A DNA stretch of 64,000 nucleotides from Gamsiella multidivaricata (lineage: Eukaryota > Mortierellomycota > Mortierellomycetes > Mortierellales > Mortierellaceae): positions 103,647 to 167,646 of the forward strand of contig NW_026251786.1 in the NCBI RefSeq assembly GCF_025024155.1, written 5' to 3'. Below are positions 12,091 to 23,500 of this stretch, in pieces (positions within the stretch are counted from its first letter, which is position 1; every line of letters starts with the position of its first letter). The notes under the pieces were generated by a model, which did not search any database, was not told where the DNA came from, and worked only from the letters and a program-made list of their open reading frames with translations. The position numbers and the translations under genes were made by a program.

Positions 12091-13188
12091 TTACCTATGG
12101 CTCTTAGCAGTGTTGGCGATGTGGAGCAGCGCTTCTTTCTCTAGGACAAATCCGCAGAGTGCGCAGCTGGACCGGATCCCTTCAGATTGACTTTGGCTAA
12201 CAGTGGGCTCGAACGCGAGCGGCCCAGACCGACATCGGACACACGGACCTCTAGAGAGCAGAGTGATGGCTAATGATATCGTGGCAGCCATATCGGAGCC
12301 CTGCTGAGGAATGGTTTCATATGCTTTCTCTAGGCGCATGTAACGGTCGATTGTCTGGTCCATAACTTGCATCTCCATGTCGACAACCATGTCGTATGTT
12401 GGATCGTATTCCGGTGTATCTATTCCAACGATAGAAAATCGTGAACGAACTCTTGTCAGAAGTCGTTCTTGAATTAAGCCCTTTACGGATAAAAATAAAG
12501 ACAGCATGGCGGCGAAGTGCAATTCGATCAGCATACAGCGTTGTAAGAGAATGTCTTGTTCAATTCCCTCGATTTCTTTGTCTGTCATTCCCTGGAAGGC
12601 TTGAGAAAGAGCTTCAAAGTTTTCGTCCTTAAATGTCTCCCATACCTCTGCAACGATACGCTATTAAACAAGAACCAGAAGCAAAACGTCTGTATGAGGA
12701 AAAAAACGCTGACGGCAGGCGAAGCGCTGGTTCTTTTTCTTTTTCTTTTTTTTTTTTTTTGCTGAGCAATGATTCCTGAAGCAACAAGTATTTACCCTCT
12801 CCTCTTCTTCATCGATGACTGAAATTTCCGATACTGATTCTCCAACGACTGCTTGAACGGGTGCAAACGATGATATGGGGTCCAGGGCATTGCTTCTGGA
12901 TTGCAAGCCAGACCGCCGAGCATTGTGAATAGATGTCCGTCTGTCCTTGATGCGGTCTTCGATCTGTGTGATGAGCCGCTTGCGCCATTGAGTTGTGTTT
13001 CCTACTCCATGTTCCTTTGTCAAAGATACGCGTCCATAGGAAGAATCGTTGAGCTGACCTGCCCTGACTCCAGCTCCTACCATTTGCTCTGAAATGGTTG
13101 TGATGCCTATTTGGGGTGATGACCCTGTTGCTGTGCTAGATGAGACTGCAGGTGGTTTGGTTGATGTTGGGGTAAATGTAAATTCCAT
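12091..13188 (-). CDS. RPAIN: RPA-interacting protein (importer of replication protein A)
   Basis: Two exons, 13188-12796 and 12660-12091, joined in phase 0 to 320 residues. The three-part layout of the RPAIN/RIP-alpha family is visible. A basic segment WRKRLITQIEDRIKDRR (about 67-85) matches the N-terminal block. A central block follows, with EVWETFKDENFEALSQAF and MTDKEIEGIEQDILLQ. The C-terminus has a putative zinc finger with CVRC and CALC pairs followed by a late His (HIANTAKSH). In animals the protein carries the RPA single-stranded-DNA-binding complex into the nucleus for replication and repair. The N-terminal 60 residues are Ser/Thr-rich and disordered. Budding yeast has no obvious orthologue, so this is useful evidence for an early-diverging fungus. 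Confidence 0.8.
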
Positions 13189-15004
13189 CCTGATCCAGAT
13201 TCTAATTCCTTTGTCCTTGGTCTACTTGGATCGCTTGAATCGCTTGAATCAGACAAAGTCGAGTTGTGAAGTAAAGGCTAACACGCGAATACGGGGGTAA
13301 ATAAAAATTGAAGATGGTGCTCTAAGGCGCAGTCATTCGTTTCTGCTGTAATCAATGGCTTTACACAGCGATGGTTTTTTGCACAAAAGGAGCCATGAGT
13401 ACGACCATAATCACGGGTACGACCATGACCATAGATCCACACAATCCTAGATGCCCTTTGAAGGGAGCCGTGGAATATGCAGGCGCCGGATACTCAGTAG
13501 CAAGCCCGGCGTGGAAGTGCCATACCAAGTGCGGACCCTTTTTACATTACGCTCCATTTTACTCGCGATTTCTACCATGTTTTCGCTCTTGCTTGGTCAT
13601 TGGATGCTGTGGAGACAGCCTCAAGCCAAATCATTGCAGTGCGATGCAGTGGGCGCGTTGGAGCGTGAGTGGTGGTCGCTGAGCGCATTTTCCTTTCCTT
13701 TCTCTCTTCCGCACACTCTTTCGCTCTCTTTTTTTTCTCTCTCTCTTCTCTTTTCCTACAACAGTAGCAACTGAGGCAATTGAACCATGGGATACATATT
13801 GGCCATTGGATCGTGCGTGGGAAAAGAGTCCGCAGGTCAAGTTTTTGGGTGCCTCTAAAATTTGGTGGCGTTGTAATTCCATCTTCACCCATTTTTTCAA
13901 TTGCCCGCTTTTTGGCAAATAAAGTTTACAAACCCCACCTTTTCACTTCAATGCGGTGTATTCCCGAGCCATTCCGAGCGCGCAGGTCCACCAACCATAG
14001 CCAAATTATGCCAAATCATCTGGCCTCTAATTTCTCAGGACGACTAAGGATCTACGACGGAAAGTAAAGCAAAGGTAAAAGATGAGTACAGGTAATGAAG
14101 ATTACCGACAGCAAGAGACTGATTAACATGTAAAGTTGGTTGCTCGAACGCGCCTACCAGAATAAAGAGCACAATGCGCCCGTTGACTTTGTACCTTGTA
14201 ATACAAATCGCCCGCGCGAATGTGCGGCGTGTTGGCAATGATACAGGCCAATTAGCCCAGCTAATGACAGCATCGCATCTTTTTTTTTTTTTTTGAGTAA
14301 CTCCGTCCAGGTTGCAGGTGCCCATGTGCAGATCCCTGAGTGGCGCGGGCATTTATTCGCTCCGCCGCCCATGATCGTCTTCATTTTTTACGCATTCACG
14401 GAGAACAGAGGTCATGCAACGTCCTCCAATGTATTTGGGCCCTCTTCACCAGTCTACAAAGCATATATTCGTAGCAGGTTAGTCAATGGATTGTTTGTAG
14501 TGTATAAATCCATCCCAGGATTCCCATCGATAGTACGAGAGGATAAAGCAGTGGATTGGCCGCAACCCATGTTCACACAGCACAATGGAGGGGGGTTTTT
14601 TTTACGCCGACAACGAAAAAAAAAAAATGAATGGAGATAAAACAGAGCGCATGCCAGCGAATAGTCTTGTGAAGAAGGCGAAGAAGAAGGAGGGCAGGTA
14701 CAAGAGGTACAAGATGATATGGATACATAGGCGGGCAATTTTTTTTCTTTCTGGAGGTGTAATATAGACTACAAGTACGGCCAGTCAGCTCCATGTGCTT
14801 TGTACCTTGGAAGCGATCGATCTGAACGTTAAAAACAGTATAGGTGGCCCTTTTCTTCAAAGGGGGACCCACTTTTTCGCACTCGTTTCTTATATAAAGG
14901 GAGCTCTTTTCTACTTTCCTTCTCTCTCTTCTCTCCTTCGTTTCTTCACATCAGCACTATTTTCTACAAATATTTCTTCGAAGCACATTCATACCCGTAT
15001 CAAG
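13189..15004. other. Intergenic region upstream of allantoicase
   Basis: About 1.8 kb with no supportable gene. Open frames at 13371-13682, 13780-14067 and 14293-14640 have no domain, biased composition and overlapping antisense frames. The last 500 bases look like the allantoicase promoter, with GATAA motifs at 14542 and 14636, a TATA box at 14891 and a CT-rich leader. Confidence 0.5.
14891..14900 (+). promoter_or_regulatory. TATA box of the allantoicase gene
   Basis: TATATAAAGG lies 114 bases before the allantoicase ATG and is followed by a pyrimidine-rich initiator-like tract. Two GATAA sites (14542-14546, 14636-14640) lie further upstream and could bind the nitrogen-catabolite GATA factor (inference). 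Confidence 0.6.
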
Positions 15005-16373
15005 ATGACCAACACCACCGCACTTACCAACACCGTCGTCCCCGTCGAGAAGATCCAGGAGACTTTCAAGGACTATATTGGTAATAATCTCCTTCCATCT
15101 CCACCGTCATCTTCAGATGATCCATTGTATATCTCCAGTTACTAACAGTCTGTCCCCGGTCTCGCTTTCTCTCTTTATCGGCTTCAATTCCTCGATCCGT
15201 ACCACTGGTTATCACTCCCTATCCCGCCAACAACCTCCAACAACAACAACGACGACGACGACGACGACGACGCCGACAATCTTAACAAATGCTCAATGGT
15301 TGAACGGTTACTGGAATTCGCTGTGATCAGACCTCGCTGTCGCTACTCGCGGAGGCAAGGTCTTGACCTTCTCAGATGAATGGTTCGCCGATTGCAAGAA
15401 TCTCCTCACCGCCACCGCCCCCATTTCCGCCCCCGGTCGTTTCGTCCCTACCGGCGCCTGGTATGATGGATGGGAGACTCGCCGACACAACGCTCCTAAC
15501 TACGACTGGTGCGTCATCCAGCTCGGATATGCCGGTACCATCGCCGGCTTTGAAGTCGACACTTCCTACTTTACCGGCAACCACGCTCCCTTCGTCTCTG
15601 TCGAGGGCTACACAGAGTCTTCGCCTTCTAAGGCTGCAGTCCGCACACACGAGGAGTGGGCTGCTGTCAACTGGGTCCCTGTCCTTACTAAGGTCGCCCT
15701 CAACCCCAACTCGCGTCATGGCTTCAAGCTTGAGCAATCCACTGCCGCACACTATACCCATGTCCGCTTCTGTATGTACCCCGATGGAGGCGTTGCCCGT
15801 CTCCGCGTCTACGGAACCGTTCATCAAGTCCATCCCGAGAACAAGCACGAAATCTATGACTTGGCTTCCGCGGCCTCAGGATCGGTCATTACCGATCTTT
15901 CAGATGCCCACTACGGTCACCCCTCTAACATGCTCCTCCCTGGACGTGGCCACGACATGTCTGACGGCTGGGAGACTAAGCGCTCGCGTGCTCCCGGCCA
16001 TGTCGACCACTGCACCATCAAGTTGGGTCAACCTGGCCACGTTACCGACATTGAGGTCGATACTGCTCACTACATGGGCAACCCTCCCAAGGCCGTGACC
16101 ATCGCTGGATTTGAGATTGGTTCAGATACTCCCATTGTCCTCTTGGATCAGGCCCCCATGACTGCTCACCGTCAGCACTTCTTCAAGGTTGCCAACGACT
16201 TGACCGAGAAGCGCATTGCCAAGATCCAGGTCGTCATGATCCCAGACGGTGGCATCAAGCGTGTCCGTATCTGGGGTGCCGCTCAATTGCCTGCTATCGA
16301 GCCAGAGAACTCTTTGATCGGCGTCCGCCAGGAGCTTCCTGACGAGCACACCTGGAACCAGAAGAAGAACTAA
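15005..16373 (+). CDS. DAL2: Allantoicase (allantoate amidinohydrolase)
   Basis: Two exons, 15005-15080 and 15331-16373, 372 residues; the phase 1 join gives KDYIDLAVATRGGKV. The enzyme hydrolyses allantoate to ureidoglycolate and urea in purine degradation. The protein shows the internally duplicated beta-jellyroll layout of the family: two copies of a block with DGWETRRHN...CVIQLG...GFEVDTSYFTGNH (about 60-110) and DGWETKRSR...CTIKLG...IEVDTAHYMGN (about 235-285), each ending in a PDGG(V/I)xRxR(V/I)(Y/W)G motif. Length is normal for fungi. The 250-base intron carries an ACN/GAC triplet repeat. The substrate pathway links it to the NCS2 permease at 55125, although the two genes are not clustered. 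Confidence 0.95.
15236..15272. repeat. (CAA)n(CGA)n trinucleotide microsatellite in the allantoicase intron
   Basis: CAA units pass into seven to eight ACG units inside the 250-base intron, ending 58 bases before the acceptor at 15330. Confidence 0.85.
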
Positions 16374-16561
16374 ACGCCCTCACGTAAAAGCATCATAGAC
16401 ACCATGAGAAATAAATGTAAAAAATATCTTTGTACAGTGAAGTTGTATAGCTTGCATGTGTGAAAGAAGGGAATGGGCATTTTATTTGACAAGACGGACA
16501 ATTTCCCGAGAAGAACTGTGAATGTACAATAGCGTATGACATCTACAGGCCCATAATCCGC

Positions 16562-17765
16562 TCAAGATGCATCTTGCTTAACCTCCAAATGCGCCACGAC
16601 GTCAGCTAATTGACCAAACTCCTGCAGTCCAATAGACCGGTTGGGAGCAGATTCTATGGATACAGGAGTAAGAGTCCCAAGCATACGCTCGTCAGTGTTC
16701 CTGACTCTGCAATCAAAAGCCATATGTCCAGACAATGAATAGACACAACATGCGCAACATACCTCTTGACTTTGGATACAGAAGTCTTGTTGTCGCGTCG
16801 TATCTCCATCCCCGGGTAGCAACAAGCTCTATATGTATTATGGAAGAAATTCCGTTGCTGCAGATTAGTATATAGAGATCCTTTGCATTACCAAGAGTAT
16901 AAATTAGAAACGAGTGGCCCCTTACGCTCTGCTGCCGAGTCCTCCTCGAGCCAGATGCGCGATGCTGCCAATTGAACAGGAAGCGAGGTGTATGCTTTTG
17001 CCAACAAATCTAGCTCCCGGTCCTGAATCGAGTCTGCAAAGGAGAAAAGGACGTACATTTTCAGCAATATTAGCATGACTTCTCACACGCGATTCCCATG
17101 ACGTATTTACAAGCTGCAGCATGGTCGTTGCTGAATTACCTTGCAGCACAGCGATCAATGGTGCAAGCGAAGAGTTCCAGCGAGATTGGTGTAAAAGCGC
17201 ATAGATGTCCTTCAAATTTCCGTTCTGTCGCTCCCACTGCCGCATCAATTCCATGACCTGGATCAGCGTCGCTAGCTGCGGCGCCTGAGCCCTGTAATCT
17301 TCAGGAATTCGATGGACGAGACTGCGTGCCGAATATCTAATCCAGTTCACAAATTGAAAATTCAGTATCATTGCCAGTAAAGCGTGTGGTCTAAGGCACC
17401 ACCATCTCGCCCGCAGTCCAGTCCTTTTTTTAAAAACAGTCCCGTTTGTCCGCGCAAGTCGATTCACGTACAGGTCATGAGCGATGAGGTAGGACGCCAA
17501 GAGTGGCTCGTAGATGGTATTCAAGGGAACGGCATCAATCTCGATGGCAGACACCTGTGCGGAATGAGAGGGTTGAACTGGAGAGTGAGTCTTTTTTTTC
17601 TTTTTTTGCCTTCCATGTTCGCCGCGGTTGTTGCAGGTCAGTCCTGTTGAAGTCGAGCGGTACCTGGAATTCCAGTTGCTCGTATAGGGGGATTAGTTCC
17701 TGATAACGCCCTGCCTTGAGATACGCGTCTGCCTGCTCGAAAATCTGCTGTGCGGGTACCGTCAT
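16562..17765 (-). CDS. CSN8: COP9 signalosome subunit 8
   Basis: Six exons, 17765-17664, 17554-17472, 17336-17140, 17033-16926, 16828-16763 and 16704-16562, in phase, 232 residues. The CSN8/PSMD8/eIF3k helical domain is visible: YEPLLASYLIAHDLYSARSL (about 48-67), HRIPEDYRAQ, then a block ending in LLHQSRWNSSLAPLIAVLQ. A winged-helix PCI end follows, with AKAYTSLPVQLAASRIWL and a GWRYDATTRLLYPK strand. CSN8 is the smallest PCI subunit of the complex that removes NEDD8 from cullins and so controls SCF ubiquitin ligases. The C-terminal 45 residues after YPKSR are not conserved as far as I can tell. The gene is divergent from PIG-C, sharing 594 bases. Introns are 74-117 bases except the first. 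Confidence 0.85.
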
Positions 17766-18359
17766 TTTCTTTTAGACGTGGTGCGTGGTGTGTAAGTTGA
17801 AGGAAGAAAGGTAAAGAGAAGTCGAAGATCTAGCGCGAACCAAAAATCAAAAGAAGGGGCTGAGTGGAAAGTCGGCCCCCATCGCCACTAACTGGCCTTC
17901 ATTCGACATTCATTTAGGGACAGGACCAGGACCAGGACTAGAACCAGGAATAGAGGCTGAAAGCAAACAGGCCGGAGCTGGGACAAGGATACAAATTAAA
18001 CGCAGCATCAACTCTTCATGGAGCGGACACAATCCTTGTTCAACTACTGTCCTCGGGATGGAAGACCTTTCAGGGAGGATGAGCGGATCTGTCCTCTGTG
18101 CGACTTTCAGAGGTACAGCAATTGTGCCCGCAGGCCTGCTATCGGATCGACGCGTCTCTGGTAAGGAGGATGATACTGACAATTCAATTCAATTCGATTC
18201 AATTCTTGCCCACAGAAACATAGATCAGGTAACGTACTCCGTTGCGGACCATTGGATCGTTTACAGGCAGAGACACCGTTTGCTAACGCTACTAGTCTCA
18301 CTTTGTTTTTCATTGTCATACTATCACAGGCGCTGAACCCCCATCCTGGGACCATATCG
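17766..18359. promoter_or_regulatory. Divergent promoter region of CSN8 and PIG-C genes
   Basis: 594 bases between the two start codons. It contains a GGACCA/ACCAGGA repetition (about 17920-17945) and overlapping AATTC motifs (about 18180-18204). No clear TATA box. An upstream exon of the + strand gene cannot be excluded. Confidence 0.4.
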
Positions 18360-19656
18360 ATGAAACCAAGAGCGCCATGGAGGAAATTGCTCTATGTGAA
18401 ACAGGAGTATCCAGATAACTATGTGGACGATACTTTTCTAGAAGAGTTGCAAAAGAACGGTATGTCGCCTGCTCGCATGTTCAGAACTCATGTTACAGTG
18501 TCTTCAGCTTCAGCACCTGGCAAGCGGCATCCTAATTTCCATACTCTGCGGATAAAAATAATAGCGAATGTACGGCATTATGAGTATTGGTCTGTCGTCC
18601 TCGAATCAACCATCATCAGCCAACATATATCATCGATCGTCATATTTGTCGCCATCTTTATCTATCTATACAAAAATCTCCTCAGCTCATATGCATTAAT
18701 CACCATGGGGACTGTGGGAACAGCTGTTGGGTATGGGTTCTGGGATTGGAGCAACACTATGCTGACGCCGGACTCCAACTACCAGCGTAGGTCCATTAAT
18801 ACATACTCTTTTCGGGCCAGCCTGCGTCAATGATTTCCGTCAATGATCCGAGTACTGAAATTGTCAGCAATTTGTACCATTTTTTTTTTCGCTCTACTAG
18901 GACGAAAGATCTTCAAGGGCGCAGTGCTATTCTTCTTGACACTCCTTGGACTCACTCCGATTCTGAAGACGCTGACAGAAAAGACGTCCAAGGACACGAT
19001 CTGGGCCTTGACAGTGATCTTATTCTTGGTCAATCTAGCCTTTCATGACTATGGTAGTGGCAACAGACGCAATATTAAATACCCAGGCTCGCTGTCAACG
19101 AATGCAGCCATTTTTGCGTCCGTAGTACTGGCATCGCGATTCAAGACAAACCTTCATGTTTTTGGACTTATGTCATTCGCAGTTGAGTGGTTTGCACTCT
19201 TTCCGATGCTCCGGCGGCAAGTCAGGGTAATGCAAATCGAATTAAATGGATCTTAACCGCATTATGAATACTTGTTTGCTATTCTGACAGACTATCCGTA
19301 TTTCTTTGGTGCGTATAGAGCATCTCGCAAAGAGGGAATTTGGCGCTGACTATAGTCCTGTTCTTGACGGCAACGACACTTTTCAGCCAAATCTCACCTG
19401 CGATTGTCGTCATTTATATCCTGGGTATGGCGTTCTTGACATTCATCTGTCCATTCTGGCTAATCTGGATCCAGCGGTATAAAAAGTACGTTCTTGGAAG
19501 GTCGCTTAGATCGAACAAGCTTGTGTTGGCTCAAGCAATGTCCTTTTATTGATCCACGCTAATGCTATTGCCCTTTTGTTTTCTAGCGAGATCCATGGAC
19601 CATGGGATGAAGCCCGGCCCAAAATCCAGCATGGGCGCTCTGTTGACTACAATTAG
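18360..19656 (+). CDS. GPI2: PIG-C/GPI2 subunit of GPI-GlcNAc transferase
   Basis: Five exons, 18360-18459, 18565-18786, 18901-19226, 19319-19485 and 19587-19656, in phase, 294 residues, the normal size for PIG-C. The family opening WRKLLYVKQEYPDNYVDDTF (about 6-25) is followed by VRHYEYWSVVLESTIISQH. Eight or so hydrophobic helices follow, including HDYGSG and NAAIFASVVLASRF (mid-protein) and the end EIHGPWDEARP. It is a polytopic ER subunit of the complex that transfers GlcNAc to phosphatidylinositol, the first step of GPI-anchor synthesis. The ATG at 18360 gives the conserved N-terminus directly. Confidence 0.94.
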
Positions 19657-20546
19657 CCCTGTCCTATACCAATAAAAGAGCCGATAAAAGGTTCTTGAAG
19701 CGCTGGTTATTATGACGGATATGTTTTGCGCCATCAATTTTGTTTTAAATGGTTGGCTAGAGACTCAAAAGGTACCAACTACTCAACGGGAAAGCTGATC
19801 GACCAAACAATACTGAATCAACGGGTTTCTTTGATAAAGTGCTGTTGTTTTCGTGCGTGAACGCAACTCTATTATGATATCTGGGACCTTAATGAACCCT
19901 CGTAAAAAAATATAGTTTGTCCCTGGACGATTCTGTCATTCCTCGAAAGCTGGTCTGCCCCTCCAACAAAATCAGCTACATCACTCGACTTAGGAGGGCT
20001 GATTCTTAATTAGGGCGTCTTTATTTTTAAGCGAGGGCGCCGGTTTACTATGCAGCATTTGAGGCTGAAGATCGCTGAGGATCGCTGAGGATCGCTGAAG
20101 ATCCATAGTACCGTGGTACAAATGCTGGACACGATCGAGCGATACAAATCCATCGAAAACCGTAATCTTCCCGATAAGCAACAACAACCACAGCATATCA
20201 ATCGTGTTATTTTGAACACCTAGACGCCAGTTTACTATGCACAACCGAACCTAAAGATTCCATGGTGCTAAATGTGTGTCAGCCGACCAGACGCATGCCC
20301 TGGCTGGGCGGGTTCAATTGACAGTGCAGAATCACTTGGCGCCAGTATTCTTTGGATCCATCGATTCATGGTTCAGTAGAACATCTTTCCTTTATGCTTG
20401 GTAAGTTTTTGTTGATCATATAATAAGTAGTATGGCACAGCTAAAAATACAAAGGGTGGATATTGATAATCATCCTCGTCCACTCCTTACTAAAACGGAC
20501 AAAATACACGATAGGAATTATTAAAAAGAAACTGCGTCCAGCCACT
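19657..20546. other. Intergenic region with a duplicated block
   Basis: About 890 bases between the 3' ends of the PIG-C (+) and histidine kinase (-) genes. It contains the repeat structure described at 20043-20241 and otherwise nothing I recognise. Confidence 0.5.
20043..20241. repeat. Degenerate duplicated block with internal 10-base tandem repeat
   Basis: GTTTACTATGCA occurs at 20043-20054 and again at 20230-20241, each preceded by a CGCC-type hexamer. Each is followed by a similar but diverged stretch (AAGATCCATAGT versus AAGATTCCATGGT). The first copy also holds three to four tandem ATCGCTGAGG units (about 20067-20103). Confidence 0.6.
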
Positions 20547-23500
20547 TCACGGCCTCCACTGTCGCTGCTCCACACCTCGGACGGTGCCTGTGCTCGACGT
20601 GTCAGAGAGCATGCCCCCGCTGGCATCCTGAGTCTCGTTATCGGACATGGGCGTGTCTGCTCGTGCCGTGTAGGACGAGTCTGTCGTGATTTGGGTTGAC
20701 TTCGCCATGTTCATCGTGCCCATCGTGTCTGCCGCCTTGACACTGTCGACTGTCGCGTTGTATAAGATCCGATCCAGTTGCACTCCTCCACGGAACGACT
20801 CCTTGTCATCTTCCTCCTCCTCCTCCTCCTCCTCTTCTTCTTCTTCTTCTTCTTCTTCTTCCTCTTCAGTCTCATCGTCGTCATCATTGTCGCTCGACAT
20901 TACTCTGGGATCCTTGATTAGCAAAGGCGGGATACCCGTGGTAGGGTCCACAGAGAACGATCCCAGGCGGCTACGACCGCCTTCCCTGAGCTTCTCCTTT
21001 CTCTGCTCCTTTTGCGCCTTGCTCCGCTCCCGCCGCTCCTGTCTCTGCTTTTGCGAATGACGCCTGGCTGCACGGCTGGCATCCTGAGCCATGCTGACCA
21101 TCGTCATTCCGCCGCCTCCTCCACCGTGACATTTAAGGACACCTTCGCTGTCGCTCAGCACCAGTTCACCATGGTGTCTATTCCGCTGCCGAGGATGATG
21201 AGAATATGAGCCCTTCCTGTGTTTAGCACTGTCCAGTCTCATGTTCACCAGCTGCAGGTCATCCGCGCCTTTCATGCCTCCCTGAGAACCCTCTTCGCCG
21301 ACTCTGTCTTCTTCGCTAACCACCTCAGAATCATCCAGCCCCTCATCCTCTTCCTCTTCGTCTTCCTCATCCTCATCGTCCTCCTCCATAAAGTTGACTT
21401 GCTCCTGTGGCCACTTGTCGCTGCCAGGCATCACCTCTGGCGTCGCCGGAACTGACTCCCGTGCGCCTGTGGCCCTAGCCCCTGCCAAGACAGCCATACT
21501 TCGACGCCTGAGCATCTCGCGCTTCTTTTTCTGGATCAGTTTACGTTCGTGACTCAGCTTCTGTTCGCGCTCAGCATTGGCTCGATCATCCAGCCACCGC
21601 TCCAGGATCGTGCAGAGCTCCTCTTTCTTGATGGGCTTGGAGAGATATGCGTTCATTCCGCTAGCGATACATTTCTCCCTGTCTCCAGGCATTACACAGG
21701 CCGTCATCGCGATGATGAATGGTTCTGTCCCTGTAATACCCTCCACCGAGGCGCGAATCTCCCTCGTCGCCTCCAAACCGTCCTTGACTGGCATCCAGAC
21801 GTCAATAAAGATAATGTCGTACTGCTTCACCATTGACGATCCTGCGTTGAGATCACCGTTACCACCAGAATCACGAGCCCGCGCTACGGCTTCGGCACGA
21901 GCCTGGCACTTGTCCACGGCCTCCTGGCCATTGTTGGCAAGCTCCGGATGGATACCTATGCGGTTCAGCATTTTCGAAATAACTTTCTGGTTCACAGGAT
22001 TGTCGTCGACAAGCAGACACTGCAAGGACTCGAGCTGACGTTTGCGCTCATGTTCCTGAAGATCCAGGTCAGGTGCAGCAGAGGGTGCCAGTGGCCAGGA
22101 TCCTGTCATCAAGCCGTGGAACATGCTAAACAGCTTGGTCTGCTTGACGGGCTTGATCAGGTGCCCCACAGATGGGTCAGCATCGATACCCGAGGGATGC
22201 AGCGAAGGCGAAGACGGGGCCCCCTTCTCCGAGGAATTTGAAGAGTGCTCTTTAAGTGAGCTCCAAGTTTTGGCCGCTAGCATACTGCTGTTCAGGATGT
22301 TAGGCGTGCAGGTGGTCTTGGGATATACAGACGGGTTTTGTACCGATAGCGAATCCTTGGAGCGATTGCTCCGTAGACTGTCAGCCAGGCTTTCGCGGCT
22401 GGTGCTGGCGCTGATGATTGAGCTAAAAGCATCTTCCGCATGGGTCGTCGCAGTCGATACTGTGCTTGAAGGGTTGGCCTTTGATGGTCCGAACGTGGAA
22501 GGATGACTACGGCGATGGTACGAAACCAAGACACAGGGAACTGGCTTTTCCTGTCGCTTCTTCCCTTCTTCACTGTCAGAGTCATCATAAGGAATACTTC
22601 GCACTTGTTGAAGAACCACCAGGCCGGGGTTGGTCTTGGCCTGCGGTTTGTCGACATCAATCATGATCACGTCCACATGGTTAGGGTTCTGCCTCAGGTA
22701 ATCCAGACCCTTGGGAACGCTCAAGACGAGCACCTTTCGGAACCCCCACGTCGACGATTGATACAACCATGAAGTTCTGCTCACACGACGGTCGTCAAAG
22801 ATCAAGAGTGTCTTGTCACTGAAGAAGGCCAGGTTCAGTTGCTGGGCTACGGTCGAGCCCGGCTTGGGCGAATCTAAGAGCGTTGTAAAGTAGAATGTGG
22901 ATCCCACTCCTTCTTCAGACTCTGTCCACTAACAGTATAAATTGTAAAATACAAAATTCCGTTAGTATAGATGTCGATCGAACAATGAATGCTCTTCAAC
23001 TCCAATGCCCCCATATCATGCCTGTCTTACCATTTCACCGTCCATCAGCTCCACTAGTTTCTTGGAGATAGCCAGGCCAAGTCCCGTTCCACCAAAGTTT
23101 CGGGTGACAGAGTCGTCCGCCTGCGAGAAACTCTTGAAGAGACGATCCATTCGTTCAGCAGGGATACCGCAACCTTGGTCCGCGACAGACCAGAGGAGGT
23201 CCATTTGATGCTCTTGGGTGCGCTCATGATCTTTGAGAGGATCCTGGAATGAACTACGACCGGTGATCGTCATGGACTGGCGATGCTTGTTCCCCGACCG
23301 CGGAGCAATAGAAGGGCGGACCTGACCCACAACTGACTCTGACGACCCTTGGTCGACGTGGAGCATCAGCTGCGAAGATTCATGCTCAGTTTCGTCGGCT
23401 TCGTCGTCCTCATAAACTCTGGCACCTGATCCGGGAGCTGGCTTGGGTTTGGGCTCAAGTTTGACCACAATGTTTCCCTTCTCCGTAAACTTGATGGCGT

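Noticed and set aside
13371..14640. Three + strand frames upstream of allantoicase
   Set aside because: Each is compositionally odd, lacks domains and overlaps promoter-like sequence; one runs through homopolymers.
20300..20325. GGGTTCAATTG as a tRNA B-box
   Set aside because: No matching A-box or cloverleaf could be drawn; no tRNA gene was found anywhere in the window.
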